From NCBI GenBank assembly GCA_044432645.1, contig JAWXUM010000006.1:1-64000 (forward strand): DNA of 64,000 nt, given 5' to 3'. Shown here in pieces: positions 1-8,695 of this stretch (its first letter is position 1; every line of letters starts with the position of its first letter). Below the pieces are notes generated by a model, which saw only the letters and a list, made by a program, of their open reading frames with translations, ran no database searches and was not told the origin of the DNA. The stretch comes from SIG603 sp044432645. Its GTDB lineage: Bacteria; Bacillota; Clostridia; Oscillospirales; Acutalibacteraceae. The translations under genes were made by a program, and so were the position numbers.

Positions 1-110
1 TCTATTTTACACAAAACAAGACAAAACTTTTTGTTTTATCAACGGACGAGCACAGCTCGCCCCTACAATGTTTGTGCAACTTTTTTTACAATATAGGTTT
101 TTTTGACAGT
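1..110. repeat. Copy 1 of a 110-bp dispersed repeat
   Basis: Positions 1-110 match 56937-57046 with a single mismatch near position 41. The unit contains a REP-like palindrome (42-66, GGACGAGCACAGCTCGCCCC core) and ends in a T-rich stretch followed by TTGACAGT. Both copies lie just downstream of the stop codon of a leftward gene (cysNC here, tcdA at the other copy). Copy 1 may extend left of the window. No coding potential is seen. Confidence 0.85.
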
Positions 111-113
111 CTG

Positions 114-145
114 AAAGGAATGTGCATTTAACTGCACATTCCTTT
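114..145 (-). terminator. Hairpin after cysNC
   Basis: AAAGGAATGTGCA (114-126) pairs with TGCACATTCCTTT (133-145) around a 6-nt loop, immediately downstream of the cysNC stop. The U-tract on the leftward transcript is short, so this is a probable terminator or 3'-end stabilising hairpin. Confidence 0.6.
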
Positions 146-149
146 TAAT

Positions 150-1970
150 TTATTTAATATATTCCAAAATTTGGCTTACGGCGTCTTCTATACTTGTTTT
201 TTCTGTATCTACAACAATGTCTGCATTGGTTGGCATTTCGTATGGGCTTGATATGCCTGTAAAGTTTTTGATTTCTCCGTTTATTGCTTTTTGGTACAGA
301 TTTTTTGTGTCACGTCTTATGCACTCTTCAACAGAAGTTGCAACATGCACCAAAATAAAGCTGTCATCACCTATAATTCTCTTGGCGTTAAGTCTATCTT
401 CGTCAAAAGGTGAAATTACAGAAACCAAAGTGATTAAGCCAGCGTCATTCATAAGTTTTGAAACTTCGGCAAAACGTCTTATATTTTCAATTCTGTCTTC
501 TTCTGTAAATCCTAAGTTATTATTAAGCCCCAACCTTACATTATCACCGTCAAGCAACATTGTGTGTTTTCCTGCTACTGCAAGCTCTTTTTCAAGCTGA
601 TTAGCAATTGTAGATTTACCAGAGCCTGAAAGACCTGTAAACCAAATAGTTTTAGGTGATTGATTCTTTTGGTTTGCCCTATATTCTTTAGTAATATCAA
701 GGTTTTGCCATGTTAAATTGTCAGAGCGATAAAGTTTATGCTCTATAATACCACAAGCTGATGTCATATGTGTAACTCTGTTAACTAAAATAAATCTGCC
801 AAGTTCTTTGTTATCTTTAAAAGACTCAACCAAAACTTTTTCAGAAAGCGAAATGTCGCAATTTATAATGTCGTTTTTCTTAGCATCATCAGAAAGAACA
901 CGCTCGCCAGTGTTAACATCTACACAGTAGTGAATGTTCATTATTGTAGCTGGTACAAGCTTTGTGCCAACTTTTAATAGGAAGTTTCTACCTACAACAA
1001 GTTTTTCGTCGTCCATCCAAATTAAATCTGCACGGATTAATCTTGTTGTTGTATGCTCCTCTTTTGCGATAACGCAACCACGAGAGCAATCAACCTCTCT
1101 GTCAAGAGAAACCGTTATAGCTTCACCGAAACTAGCTTTTTGAACTTTTGTATCTGTGTTGTAAATCTCTTTTACAAGTGCTTTTTCCTTGCTTGGCAAA
1201 ATTGTGATTTCTTCGCCAACTGAAACAGCACCACGAGAAATTTGTCCTTGGAAACCTCTAAAATCAAGGTTAGGACGGCACACTCTTTGAACAGGCATCA
1301 TGAATGATTTTTGCTCTTCTTTTTCGGAAGTATCTACATTTTCAAGATATTCAAGAAGTGGACTTTCTTTATACCAAGACATATTTGCTGATGATTTTGT
1401 TACGTTGTCGCCCTCGGTTGCGCTTACAGGAATGAATTTAATGCTGTCACATTCGTACTCGTTGTCTTCGATTAATCGTTTTATATCTCTTTGAATTTTG
1501 TCATAAGTTTTTTGGTCGTAATCTACCAAATCCATTTTATTTACTGCAAAAACAAAGTGGCGAATACCCATTAAATTACAAATTCTTGTGTGACGTCTTG
1601 TTTGAGTTAAAATTCCTTTTGTAGCGTCTAGCAAAATAATTGCAAGTTCTGCAAAGCTGGCACCAACAGCCATGTTTCTTGTGTATTCTTCGTGTCCTGG
1701 TGTGTCAGCTACGATGAAATTACGTTTTTCTGTGTTAAAATAACGGTAAGCAACGTCGATTGTTATGCCTTGCTCACGCTCTGCCATTAATCCGTCAAGC
1801 AGTAGTGAATAATCTATTTGAGCCTCACGGCTACCGATTTTGCTATCTAATATAAGTGCATTCTCTTGGTCGGCAAATAATAATTTTGAATCGTATAATA
1901 TATGCCCAATAAGGGTAGATTTTCCGTCATCAACGCTACCACAAGTAATAAATTTTAATAAGCCTTTCAT
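150..1970 (-). CDS. cysNC: Bifunctional sulfate adenylyltransferase GTPase subunit / APS kinase (CysN-CysC fusion)
   Basis: Cytoplasmic sulfate activation: the CysN half is the GTPase that drives ATP sulfurylase (with CysD) to make APS, and the CysC half phosphorylates APS to PAPS. Residues 1-215 are an EF-Tu-like GTPase with GSVDDGKST (11-19), DTPGHE (89-94) and NKMD (144-147). Beta-barrel domains follow to about 430. Residues 440-606 are the kinase with P-loop GLSGSGKST (446-454) and DGDNVR (474-479). The length of 606 aa is normal for the fusion. It is last in the leftward cysQ-cysD-cysNC operon and its ATG overlaps the cysD stop by one base (TAATG), suggesting coupled translation. No PAPS reductase or sulfite reductase is visible nearby. 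Confidence 0.96.
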   Translation of the reverse strand: MKGLLKFITCGSVDDGKSTLIGHILYDSKLLFADQENALILDSKIGSREAQIDYSLLLDGLMAEREQGITIDVAYRYFNTEKRNFIVADTPGHEEYTRNMAVGASFAELAIILLDATKGILTQTRRHTRICNLMGIRHFVFAVNKMDLVDYDQKTYDKIQRDIKRLIEDNEYECDSIKFIPVSATEGDNVTKSSANMSWYKESPLLEYLENVDTSEKEEQKSFMMPVQRVCRPNLDFRGFQGQISRGAVSVGEEITILPSKEKALVKEIYNTDTKVQKASFGEAITVSLDREVDCSRGCVIAKEEHTTTRLIRADLIWMDDEKLVVGRNFLLKVGTKLVPATIMNIHYCVDVNTGERVLSDDAKKNDIINCDISLSEKVLVESFKDNKELGRFILVNRVTHMTSACGIIEHKLYRSDNLTWQNLDITKEYRANQKNQSPKTIWFTGLSGSGKSTIANQLEKELAVAGKHTMLLDGDNVRLGLNNNLGFTEEDRIENIRRFAEVSKLMNDAGLITLVSVISPFDEDRLNAKRIIGDDSFILVHVATSVEECIRRDTKNLYQKAINGEIKNFTGISSPYEMPTNADIVVDTEKTSIEDAVSQILEYIK

Positions 1971-2869
1971 TAGAAATAGCCCTCCCTTTTACGTCTTTCC
2001 ATACTACCTCTTGCCTCGTGGTCGATAACACGGCTGGTTCTTTCAGATGAAACTGCGCCCAGTGTTTCTTCTACGATTTCGTCCAAAGTAGTCGCTGTTG
2101 ATTCCACTGCGCCTGTAAGTGGGTAACAACCTAGAGTTCTAAATCTAACTAATTTTTCTTCGATGACTTCACCCTTTTTCAGCTTTAATCTGTCGTCGTC
2201 AACCATAATCATTTGACCGTCACGCTCGACAACAGGTCTTGTATCTGCAAAATAAAGTGGAACAATTTCTATATTTTCTCTTTGGATATATCTCCAAATA
2301 TCGGCTTCTGTCCAATTGGAAATTGGGAAAACACGCATACTTTCGCCTTTGTTAATAAGTGTGTTGTATAAATCCCAAAGTTCTGGTCTTTGATTTTTAG
2401 GGTCCCAAGCGTGGTCTGCGTTTCTAAAAGAGAAAATTCTCTCTTTAGCTCTACTCATTTCCTCGTCACGTCTGCCACCACCAAAAGCTGCTGTAAAACC
2501 ATACTTGTTAAGTGCATCTTTAAGCGCTTGTGTTTTCATGGTGTCGGTGTAAGCACTGCCGTAGTCAAACGGATTTATACCTTGTTTTACGCCGTCTTCA
2601 TTTGTATACACCAACATTTCAATGCCTTTTTCTTTTGCAACTCTATCACGAAATTCAATCATTTCTTTAAACTTCCATGTTGTGTCTATGTGCATAAAAG
2701 GAAAAGGTGGCTTTTCTGGGTAAAAAGCTTTCATTGCTAAATGTAGCATTACAGAACTGTCTTTGCCAATTGAGTAAAGCATAACTGGGTTTTCACATTC
2801 TGCTGCAACTTCACGCATTATATATATAGCTTCTGCTTCAAGTTTATCTAAATATGATTTTTCGTTCAT
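1970..2869 (-). CDS. cysD: Sulfate adenylyltransferase subunit 2 (CysD)
   Basis: Catalytic subunit of ATP sulfurylase, which adenylates sulfate with ATP to give APS in complex with the CysN domain. It belongs to the PAPS-reductase/N-type ATP pyrophosphatase superfamily; the PP-loop SIGKDSS is at residues 33-39, and FGGGRRDEE and the C-terminal RTSRVIDHE segment are typical of CysD. I place the start at 2869 (MNEKSYLDKL, 299 aa) because AGGAG lies 6 nt upstream; an in-frame start at 2890 lies inside cysQ without a ribosome site. The cysQ stop is one base away, so the three genes form a tight operon. Confidence 0.95.
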   Translation of the reverse strand: MNEKSYLDKLEAEAIYIMREVAAECENPVMLYSIGKDSSVMLHLAMKAFYPEKPPFPFMHIDTTWKFKEMIEFRDRVAKEKGIEMLVYTNEDGVKQGINPFDYGSAYTDTMKTQALKDALNKYGFTAAFGGGRRDEEMSRAKERIFSFRNADHAWDPKNQRPELWDLYNTLINKGESMRVFPISNWTEADIWRYIQRENIEIVPLYFADTRPVVERDGQMIMVDDDRLKLKKGEVIEEKLVRFRTLGCYPLTGAVESTATTLDEIVEETLGAVSSERTSRVIDHEARGSMERRKREGYF

Positions 2870-2870
2870 A

Positions 2871-3671
2871 TTATTCTCCTTGTAGTTCATTTTCTTTAGT
2901 ATTAATTATATAAAAACCCTTGTAATTCAAGGAATTTTCACGGTTGTATAGCATTTCTGTACCGTCCATTTGACGGAATGTAGCACCAGCTTCTTCAGTT
3001 ATACACTGCATAGCCGCTGTGTCCCACTCCATTGTTGGGTTGTGGCGATAGTAAATTTCAGCGTCACCTTTTGCAACTAGACAGCCTTTTAGCGAGCTAC
3101 CCATTTTTACAAAATTAGTAAAATTATATTTTTCAATGAGTTTTTCCATTTCCTCACAGCCATGGGAACTGCTCATAACAAGCCTTACTTTGCTTAAATC
3201 ATTTTCTTTTGAAACAAAAATTCGAGAAGTTTCGCCGTTTTTGTCAGTGTAAAAAGCTCCACCGTCTTTACTTGCAAAATAAAGTTCTTTTGAAACAGGC
3301 ACATAAATTACACCCATAATGATTTTATGTTCAAATGCTAGTCCAATGTTTACAGTGAACTGTCCATTTCTTTTAATGAATTCTTTAGTTCCGTCAAGTG
3401 GGTCAACAACAAAGCAGTATGGATTATTTAGTCTGTCAAGGTTATCTTTGCCCTCTTCGGACAAAATAGCCATTTCAGGGAAATTTTCCTCTAAAACTTT
3501 TACAATAATAGCGTTAGCCTCTTTGTCTGCCATTGTAAGTGGAGAGTTGTCGGCTTTATACTCAACGTTTTTGAATTTGCTTTCGTCGTTATAAACCTCC
3601 ATGATTTTGTGTCCAGCCTTAACTGCGACATCACAGCAAATTTTTTCTATGCTTTTCAAATTTATGCTCAT
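2871..3671 (-). CDS. cysQ: 3'(2'),5'-bisphosphate nucleotidase (CysQ, inositol monophosphatase family)
   Basis: Likely hydrolyses 3'-phosphoadenosine 5'-phosphate (PAP) to AMP, clearing the toxic by-product of PAPS use. The metal-binding signature DPLDGTKEF starts at residue 90, with SEE at 71-73 and a second WDTAA motif near residue 217; 266 aa is family-typical. It is the promoter-proximal gene of the sulfate-activation operon, with AGGAG eight bases before ATG. The link to PAPS production by CysNC supports the PAP assignment over inositol phosphate, but the substrate is inferred. Confidence 0.9.
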   Translation of the reverse strand: MSINLKSIEKICCDVAVKAGHKIMEVYNDESKFKNVEYKADNSPLTMADKEANAIIVKVLEENFPEMAILSEEGKDNLDRLNNPYCFVVDPLDGTKEFIKRNGQFTVNIGLAFEHKIIMGVIYVPVSKELYFASKDGGAFYTDKNGETSRIFVSKENDLSKVRLVMSSSHGCEEMEKLIEKYNFTNFVKMGSSLKGCLVAKGDAEIYYRHNPTMEWDTAAMQCITEEAGATFRQMDGTEMLYNRENSLNYKGFYIINTKENELQGE

Positions 3672-3717
3672 TAAAAAACTCCTATCAAAGTTTAATTTAT
3701 ATATATAATTATTGTTA

Positions 3718-3746
3718 ATTATAACACGAATTCAAGCCCAATTCAA
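3718..3746 (-). promoter_or_regulatory. Sigma-A-type promoter of the cysQ-cysD-cysNC operon
   Basis: Leftward TTGAAT (-35, complement of 3741-3746), a 17-bp spacer and TATAAT (-10, complement of 3718-3723), leaving a leader of about 40 nt before cysQ. No riboswitch structure is evident. Confidence 0.75.
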
Positions 3747-3780
3747 GAAAAACACTGTTTTGTTAATATTAAATTCAAAG

Positions 3781-3809
3781 TTGACTTATTTTTTAAAAAA
3801 GAGTATACT
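3781..3809 (+). promoter_or_regulatory. Sigma-A-type promoter of the MATE gene
   Basis: TTGACT (3781-3786), a 17-bp spacer and TATACT (3804-3809). It predicts a transcript start near 3816 and a leader of about 87 nt that includes a short upstream ORF. It diverges from the cysQ promoter. Confidence 0.75.
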
Positions 3810-3856
3810 TCAATTAAATACTTTACATTACTATGCTAAAGAAAGGATTGCCGTAT

Positions 3857-3919
3857 ATGTTTTTACTAATTAGGCGAATTCACATGCGACAAAATTATAA
3901 AAATGAGAAAAAAATCTAA
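3857..3919 (+). CDS. Possible 20-aa upstream leader peptide overlapping the MATE start
   Basis: A short ORF (MFLLIRRIHMRQNYKNEKKI) starts at 3857 behind GAAAGGA, within the leader made by the 3781-3809 promoter. It ends 17 bases inside the MATE gene in another frame. The MATE ATG at 3903 has no clear ribosome site of its own, so ribosomes ending here could restart on it. It could be a regulatory leader peptide of the kind known for some resistance genes; this is inference from layout only. Confidence 0.3.
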   Translation: MFLLIRRIHMRQNYKNEKKI

Positions 3920-5273
3920 TAACGACTTAACCGTAGGCTCTCCTTATAAATCTATAGTCAATTTCGCAATTCCAATTTTAATTGGTAGTTTGCTTCAACA
4001 GGCTTATAACATAACCGACTCGGCTATTGTTGGCCGATTTATAGGAATTGAAGCTTTAGCTGGTGTTGGCTCAACTGGGTCGCTTAATTTTTTGGTAATA
4101 GGTTTTGTAATCGGTACTTGCACTGGTTTTGGTATTCCAATTTCACAAAGTTACGGTTCGAATAATATAGCCGATTTGAAAAAGTATTTTGCCCATGCAA
4201 TTTATTTAGCTGCTTTTATTTCCATTGTTTTAACAATAACTGTTTTGATTTTTTTAAGACCAATTTTGGTTTTAATGAACACAACAGACGAAATGATGCC
4301 GTACGCTTATACTTATATTTCAACTATTTTCATGGGAATTGCTGGTATGTATCTTTACAACCTTTTAGCAGCAGTTTTAAGGGCGATTGGCAACAGCAAA
4401 ACACCTTTGTTTTTCTTAATTTGCTCTGCTGGTGTTAATTTAATTCTTGACTTAATTTTTGTTATTGGTTTACAAATTGGAGTTTTGGGTACAGCTTTGG
4501 CAACAGTAATCTCACAAACTGCCTCTGGCATAGCTTGTATTATACTAATTAACAAAAAAGTTCATCTTCTACAAACTACAAAAAAAGATTGGATTTTTGA
4601 TTTTGCTTATATCAAAAAATTGTTTAGCCTTGGTGTTCCAATGGGTTTACAATTTTCAATTACAGCGATAGGCTCTGTTATTTTACAATCAGCTGTTAAC
4701 TCTTTGGGTACAATTTATGCGGCTTCAATTTCTGCTGGTTCAAAAATTAGTGGTTTTGCTATAAAACCTTTAGAAACTTTAGGTCTAGCTATGGCAACAT
4801 TTGCTGGGCAAAACCTTGGTGCTGGCAAGCTTGACAGAATTTCAAAGGGTTTGAAACAAAGCGTATTGATAGGTTTTGCTTATTCAGTTGTAACTTTTAT
4901 TGTTATTTTCTTTACAGGCGAATATTTAGCTCTTATTTTGGTTTCTGCTGACGAGGTTGATGCAATTGCAAACATTCAGTTGTTCTTACTTTTTAACATG
5001 GCAGCTTTGCCTATAAATACTTTGTTGCACATTTTTAGAAACACAATTCAAGGACTTGGTTATTCTGCTGTTGCAATGTTTGCCGGAGTTATGGAGCTTT
5101 TCGCAAGAGTTTTTGTAGCATTTGGTTTAATAGGTTTACTTGGCTACACAGGTTCTGTTTTAGCAAATCCAGTAGCATGGGGTTCAGCCGTTATTTTCTT
5201 AGTTCCTACATATTTTATTATTATGAAAAAATTAAGAAAAAAAAACACAGTGGCGACAATTGGTCACCCATAA
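3903..5273 (+). CDS. MATE family efflux transporter
   Basis: Multidrug/toxin extrusion-type membrane transporter, 456 aa, with about 12 hydrophobic helices in two homologous halves. The N-terminal SPYKSIVNFAIPILIGSLLQ followed by YNITDSAIVGRFIG is the usual MATE opening, and QNLGAGK in the middle is a family hallmark. Such proteins export cationic drugs or metabolites using Na+ or H+ gradients; the substrate cannot be read from sequence. The start at 3903 lacks a good Shine-Dalgarno and overlaps a small upstream ORF. It is a single-gene unit, convergent with fprA, with a REP doublet between them. Confidence 0.93.
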   Translation: MRKKSNNDLTVGSPYKSIVNFAIPILIGSLLQQAYNITDSAIVGRFIGIEALAGVGSTGSLNFLVIGFVIGTCTGFGIPISQSYGSNNIADLKKYFAHAIYLAAFISIVLTITVLIFLRPILVLMNTTDEMMPYAYTYISTIFMGIAGMYLYNLLAAVLRAIGNSKTPLFFLICSAGVNLILDLIFVIGLQIGVLGTALATVISQTASGIACIILINKKVHLLQTTKKDWIFDFAYIKKLFSLGVPMGLQFSITAIGSVILQSAVNSLGTIYAASISAGSKISGFAIKPLETLGLAMATFAGQNLGAGKLDRISKGLKQSVLIGFAYSVVTFIVIFFTGEYLALILVSADEVDAIANIQLFLLFNMAALPINTLLHIFRNTIQGLGYSAVAMFAGVMELFARVFVAFGLIGLLGYTGSVLANPVAWGSAVIFLVPTYFIIMKKLRKKNTVATIGHP

Positions 5274-5325
5274 AAAATCTTTAGCTTTTGGGCAGAGAAC
5301 GCATACAATAAAATAAAAAAAGACC

Positions 5326-5392
5326 GTAGGGGCGACCTGTGGTCGTCCGTGAAATTGAAAACCTCAAACGGACGACCACAGGCCGCCCCTAC
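5326..5392. repeat. REP-like doublet (REPIN) between MATE gene and fprA
   Basis: GTAGGGGCGACCTGTGGTCG... (5326-5350) faces its inverted partner (5368-5392) with one mismatch over 25 bp and a 17-nt loop. The doublet sits between two convergent genes and could also serve as a bidirectional terminator. Same family as the units at 42, 10930, 15926, 21208, 21474, 42905, 56834 and 56978. Confidence 0.85.
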
Positions 5393-5429
5393 GATAATAA
5401 ATGATAAAACCGTAAGGACAGAATTCAAA

Positions 5430-6605
5430 TTAAATACTATCCACAAATTTATTTAAATCTGATACTGATTGCAAACTTGACTTAATTGTAAGAGTTCCTT
5501 TAACGTTCATATTTTTCATTGAAGCCATAACCTCTGTTATTTTTTTGCCAGCAGTTGGTGCCCAAGTGCCATTTTCAATGATATAAACATCTCTATTTTG
5601 TAAATTAAGCGCTTTCATGTCTAAAATTAGAGTTTCCATAGCTGGATAAACTCCACCATTATATGTTGGAGCAGCTAAAATTAATGTTCCAACTCTGAAA
5701 GCCTGTGCAATTAAATAAGATTTATCTGTATTACAAATATTTATAACTGTAACTTTTTTGCCTTTTTGTGAAAGCATAGTAGCAACAGCATTTACTGCAC
5801 TTTCTGTATTGCCATACATTGAAGCATAAGCTAGTAAAATTTCGTCCTCATTCTCTGGTTGATACAAGCTCCATTTCATTTGTTTTTCTAAGAAATAAGC
5901 TATACTTTCGCCTCGCCAAATAGGTCCATGAAGTGGACAAACTGTGTTTATTTCTAAACTTGCAACTTTTTTTAGAGCACTTGCAGCTTGTGGTCCGTAC
6001 TTACCTACGATATTGGTGAAATATCTTCTAGCGTCGTCAATCCAATCCCTGTCAAAATTGTACTCGTCTGCGTAAACTCTGCCGTCTAACGCACCAAAAG
6101 TACCAAAAGCATCGGCTGAGAACAAAACTTTATCTGTCATGTCATAACTTACCATAACTTCAGGCCAGTGAACCATTGGTGCCATTACGAAAGTTATTTT
6201 GTGTTTGCCTAAATCTAAAATATCATTTTGAACAACAACTAATTTGTTTTGTGGTGCCATGCCAAATTGAGTCATCATGTTAAATGTTTTAACATTTCCA
6301 ACAACAATTACCTCTGGGTGTCTAATCAAAACGTCAGCCATTGTAGCAGCGTGGTCTGGCTCCATGTGGTTAACTATTAAATAATCTAATTTTTTACCGT
6401 CTAAAGCGTATTCTAAATTCTCTACAAATTGGTTCAAAACAGCGTTGTCAACTGTGTCAAAAAGAGCAGTTTTTTCGTCAATCATTAAATAAGAATTGTA
6501 GCAAACACCTTTTGTCAAAGGAAACATATTTTCAAACAACTCTAAACGACGGTCGTTTACACCAAGATAAATTAAATCTTCGCAAATTTTTACTGTATTT
6601 TGCAT
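5430..6605 (-). CDS. fprA: FprA-type flavodiiron protein
   Basis: Cytoplasmic A-type flavoprotein, 391 aa, that reduces O2 and/or NO to protect anaerobes. The N-terminal metallo-beta-lactamase-like domain carries the di-iron ligands: HMEPDH at residues 80-85, the HWPEV motif, SADAFG and CPLHGPIW. The C-terminal flavodoxin domain starts near residue 255 with ASMYGNTESAV for FMN and has the APTYNGG loop. A good ribosome site (AAGGA) precedes the ATG. Two-domain length is typical, with no rubredoxin or extra flavin module. ychF lies immediately upstream on the same strand, 24 bp away. Confidence 0.94.
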   Translation of the reverse strand: MQNTVKICEDLIYLGVNDRRLELFENMFPLTKGVCYNSYLMIDEKTALFDTVDNAVLNQFVENLEYALDGKKLDYLIVNHMEPDHAATMADVLIRHPEVIVVGNVKTFNMMTQFGMAPQNKLVVVQNDILDLGKHKITFVMAPMVHWPEVMVSYDMTDKVLFSADAFGTFGALDGRVYADEYNFDRDWIDDARRYFTNIVGKYGPQAASALKKVASLEINTVCPLHGPIWRGESIAYFLEKQMKWSLYQPENEDEILLAYASMYGNTESAVNAVATMLSQKGKKVTVINICNTDKSYLIAQAFRVGTLILAAPTYNGGVYPAMETLILDMKALNLQNRDVYIIENGTWAPTAGKKITEVMASMKNMNVKGTLTIKSSLQSVSDLNKFVDSI

Positions 6606-6629
6606 TGTTTTTATTCCTTTTCTAATAAT

Positions 6630-7724
6630 TTAAACGTTAAATCTAAATAGCACAATATCGCCATCTTGCATAACGTATTCTTTTCCTTCGCTGCGAACTA
6701 AACCTTTTTCTTTTGCAGCTGCCATAGTGCCGTTGTCGATTAAATCCTGATAGCTTATAACTTCTGCCCTAATAAAGCCACGCTCGAAGTCTGTGTGAAT
6801 TTTACCTGCTGCGCCTGGTGCTTTAGTTCCTTTTGTAATTGTCCACGCTCTAACCTCTTGTTTACCAGCTGTTAAGTAAGAAATTAGGCCTAAAAGCTCG
6901 TAACAAGCCTTGATAAGTCTGTCAAGACCAGATTCTTCAAGGTTCATTTCGCTTAAGAACATCTCTTTTTCTTCTTTATCCATTCCAGAAATTTCAGCTT
7001 CAATTTCGGCACAAATTGGAAGAACAATTGCGTTTTGCTCTGATGCAATTTCACGAACTCTGTTAAGTCTTACGTTATCTTCAACACCGTTTACAAAGTC
7101 GTCATCGCTCATATTTGCAGCGTAGATAATAGGTTTATTTGTAAGTAAATTTACTGTAGCTAAAAGTTCTGCCTCGTCTTGTGTACACTCAACAGTTCTA
7201 GCAGTTTTACCCTCTTCCAAAACTTCTTTAACTCTTTCTAAAAGCTCAATTTCAGTTTGATATGATTTATCGCCTTTAAGCATTTTTTTAGCTTTGTCAA
7301 TTCTTCTATCCAAAATTTCAAGGTCGGATAAAATTAATTCTATATCGATAGTTTCAATGTCACGGCTAGGGTCAATACTTCCCTCAACGTGAATAATATC
7401 ATCGTTGTCAAAGCAACGCACAACATGAACAATTGCATCAACCTCACGGATATTTGAAAGGAACTTGTTACCAAGACCCTCTCCTTTTGATGCGCCTTTT
7501 ACAAGCCCAGCAATGTCAACGAACTCAATAACAGCTGGAGTGAACTTGTCAGGGTCGTACATTACAGCAAGTTTGTCCATTCTATAATCTGGAACAGCAA
7601 CCATACCAACATTTGGCTCTATAGTGCAAAACGGATAGTTTGCTGACTGAGCGCCTGCATCTGTAATTGCGTTAAAAAGTGTGCTTTTTCCTACGTTAGG
7701 AAGTCCTACTATACCTAGTTTCAT
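6630..7724 (-). CDS. ychF: Redox-regulated ATPase/GTPase YchF (Obg family)
   Basis: Ribosome-associated P-loop NTPase of the OBG/HflX superfamily, usually preferring ATP, implicated in translation and oxidative-stress control. It has G1 GLPNVGKST (6-14), the G3 region DIAGLVKGASKGEGLGNKF, the altered G4 NMSD, a coiled-coil insertion near residues 130-190 and a C-terminal TGS domain (AWTITKGTKAPGAAGKIH). The 364-aa length is standard. fprA follows 24 bp downstream, so cotranscription is possible. Confidence 0.96.
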   Translation of the reverse strand: MKLGIVGLPNVGKSTLFNAITDAGAQSANYPFCTIEPNVGMVAVPDYRMDKLAVMYDPDKFTPAVIEFVDIAGLVKGASKGEGLGNKFLSNIREVDAIVHVVRCFDNDDIIHVEGSIDPSRDIETIDIELILSDLEILDRRIDKAKKMLKGDKSYQTEIELLERVKEVLEEGKTARTVECTQDEAELLATVNLLTNKPIIYAANMSDDDFVNGVEDNVRLNRVREIASEQNAIVLPICAEIEAEISGMDKEEKEMFLSEMNLEESGLDRLIKACYELLGLISYLTAGKQEVRAWTITKGTKAPGAAGKIHTDFERGFIRAEVISYQDLIDNGTMAAAKEKGLVRSEGKEYVMQDGDIVLFRFNV

Positions 7725-7811
7725 ATTTATATCCTTTATTATTTATTTTTTGATGTTGTTTGCAAAACGCATGCAATGCCTTCACTGCAATGAAATTTAC
7801 TTGGTGGCGCA

Positions 7812-8684
7812 TTAAGGCTTAATGATTTTAATACCAAATCCACTGCCCATAGTTCCACCATTTTCTATATAATTAACTATTGCTTTTTGAAGGCTTGTTT
7901 CTGCATTCATTTGGCCTTTTTGATAATCTTTGTTAAAAACTCTCCAAGCGTTGCCAAAATTTGGGTCTTCGTTACTTTCTATTATATCCCAATCGCTTAA
8001 AAAGTCTAATAAATTACTATTTTTAGGAAAAATTTCTCTATTTTGTGGGTATAAAAGCCATGAGTCGCATATACAAACTAGTGGCTTATCACAAAGTTCA
8101 TCTTTGAAAAAATCAAACGCTTTTTTGTAAGAAATCTCTCTTAATTCTTTTGAAAGTGCACCACAAGACGGAATATGAACGCTGTAAACTGTGTCACCTT
8201 TGTTAACTGTAACGTCTTCAAAAGTATAGCTTTCTTTAGGGAATTTTACCCTTTCAAATTCAAGTCTGCCAAGTTTAAAAATGTCAAGTGTGTAAAAAAT
8301 ATTATACCAACCATGCGCAAAATTTCCCCAAACACCCTTTACATTTTTGCACTCGATAAGCTTGTACTGTAAATCTTCTATAGTGTCCCAAAACACTTTT
8401 TCACTTATATTTGCTCTTTTAAAATCTTCCAACATATAGTATGAAGAACAAGCTAATACAATAAAATATAGTGTATATTCATGAATATTACTTTTTTCGC
8501 TTAAACTTTTAACTTCGTTTTCTATTAAGAATGTTTTATTTTTCACTTTATAAAATTTAGCTATTATTTGTTTAATTTCCTCATTATACTCATTAAATAT
8601 TTTTTCTTTTGAGTTAATCAAATAAGTTTTAGCATCTAAAGGAATACAAAAATTTTGAACTAAAATATTATAATGATTTTTCAT
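7812..8684 (-). CDS. Acyltransferase-like protein with NAT_N and GNAT_C-type domains
   Basis: A 290-aa soluble protein resembling clostridial acyltransferase-domain proteins built from a helical N-terminal half and a GNAT-like C-terminal half. The latter shows the recurring pattern VYSVHIPSCGALS near residues 166-178, followed by a CDSWLLYPQ segment. I recall this pattern from proteins assigned to NAT_N/GNAT_C, but substrate and role are unknown. It has a good ribosome site (AAGGAG) and begins 11 bp after the esterase gene on the same strand, so the two probably form an operon. The assignment is from recalled family patterns, not a search. Confidence 0.65.
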   Translation of the reverse strand: MKNHYNILVQNFCIPLDAKTYLINSKEKIFNEYNEEIKQIIAKFYKVKNKTFLIENEVKSLSEKSNIHEYTLYFIVLACSSYYMLEDFKRANISEKVFWDTIEDLQYKLIECKNVKGVWGNFAHGWYNIFYTLDIFKLGRLEFERVKFPKESYTFEDVTVNKGDTVYSVHIPSCGALSKELREISYKKAFDFFKDELCDKPLVCICDSWLLYPQNREIFPKNSNLLDFLSDWDIIESNEDPNFGNAWRVFNKDYQKGQMNAETSLQKAIVNYIENGGTMGSGFGIKIIKP

Positions 8685-8695
8685 AAAATTTCTCC

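Noticed and set aside
5443..5452. CTATCCACA as a DnaA box
   Set aside because: One mismatch and located in the fprA coding end 20 kb from dnaA; single and isolated.
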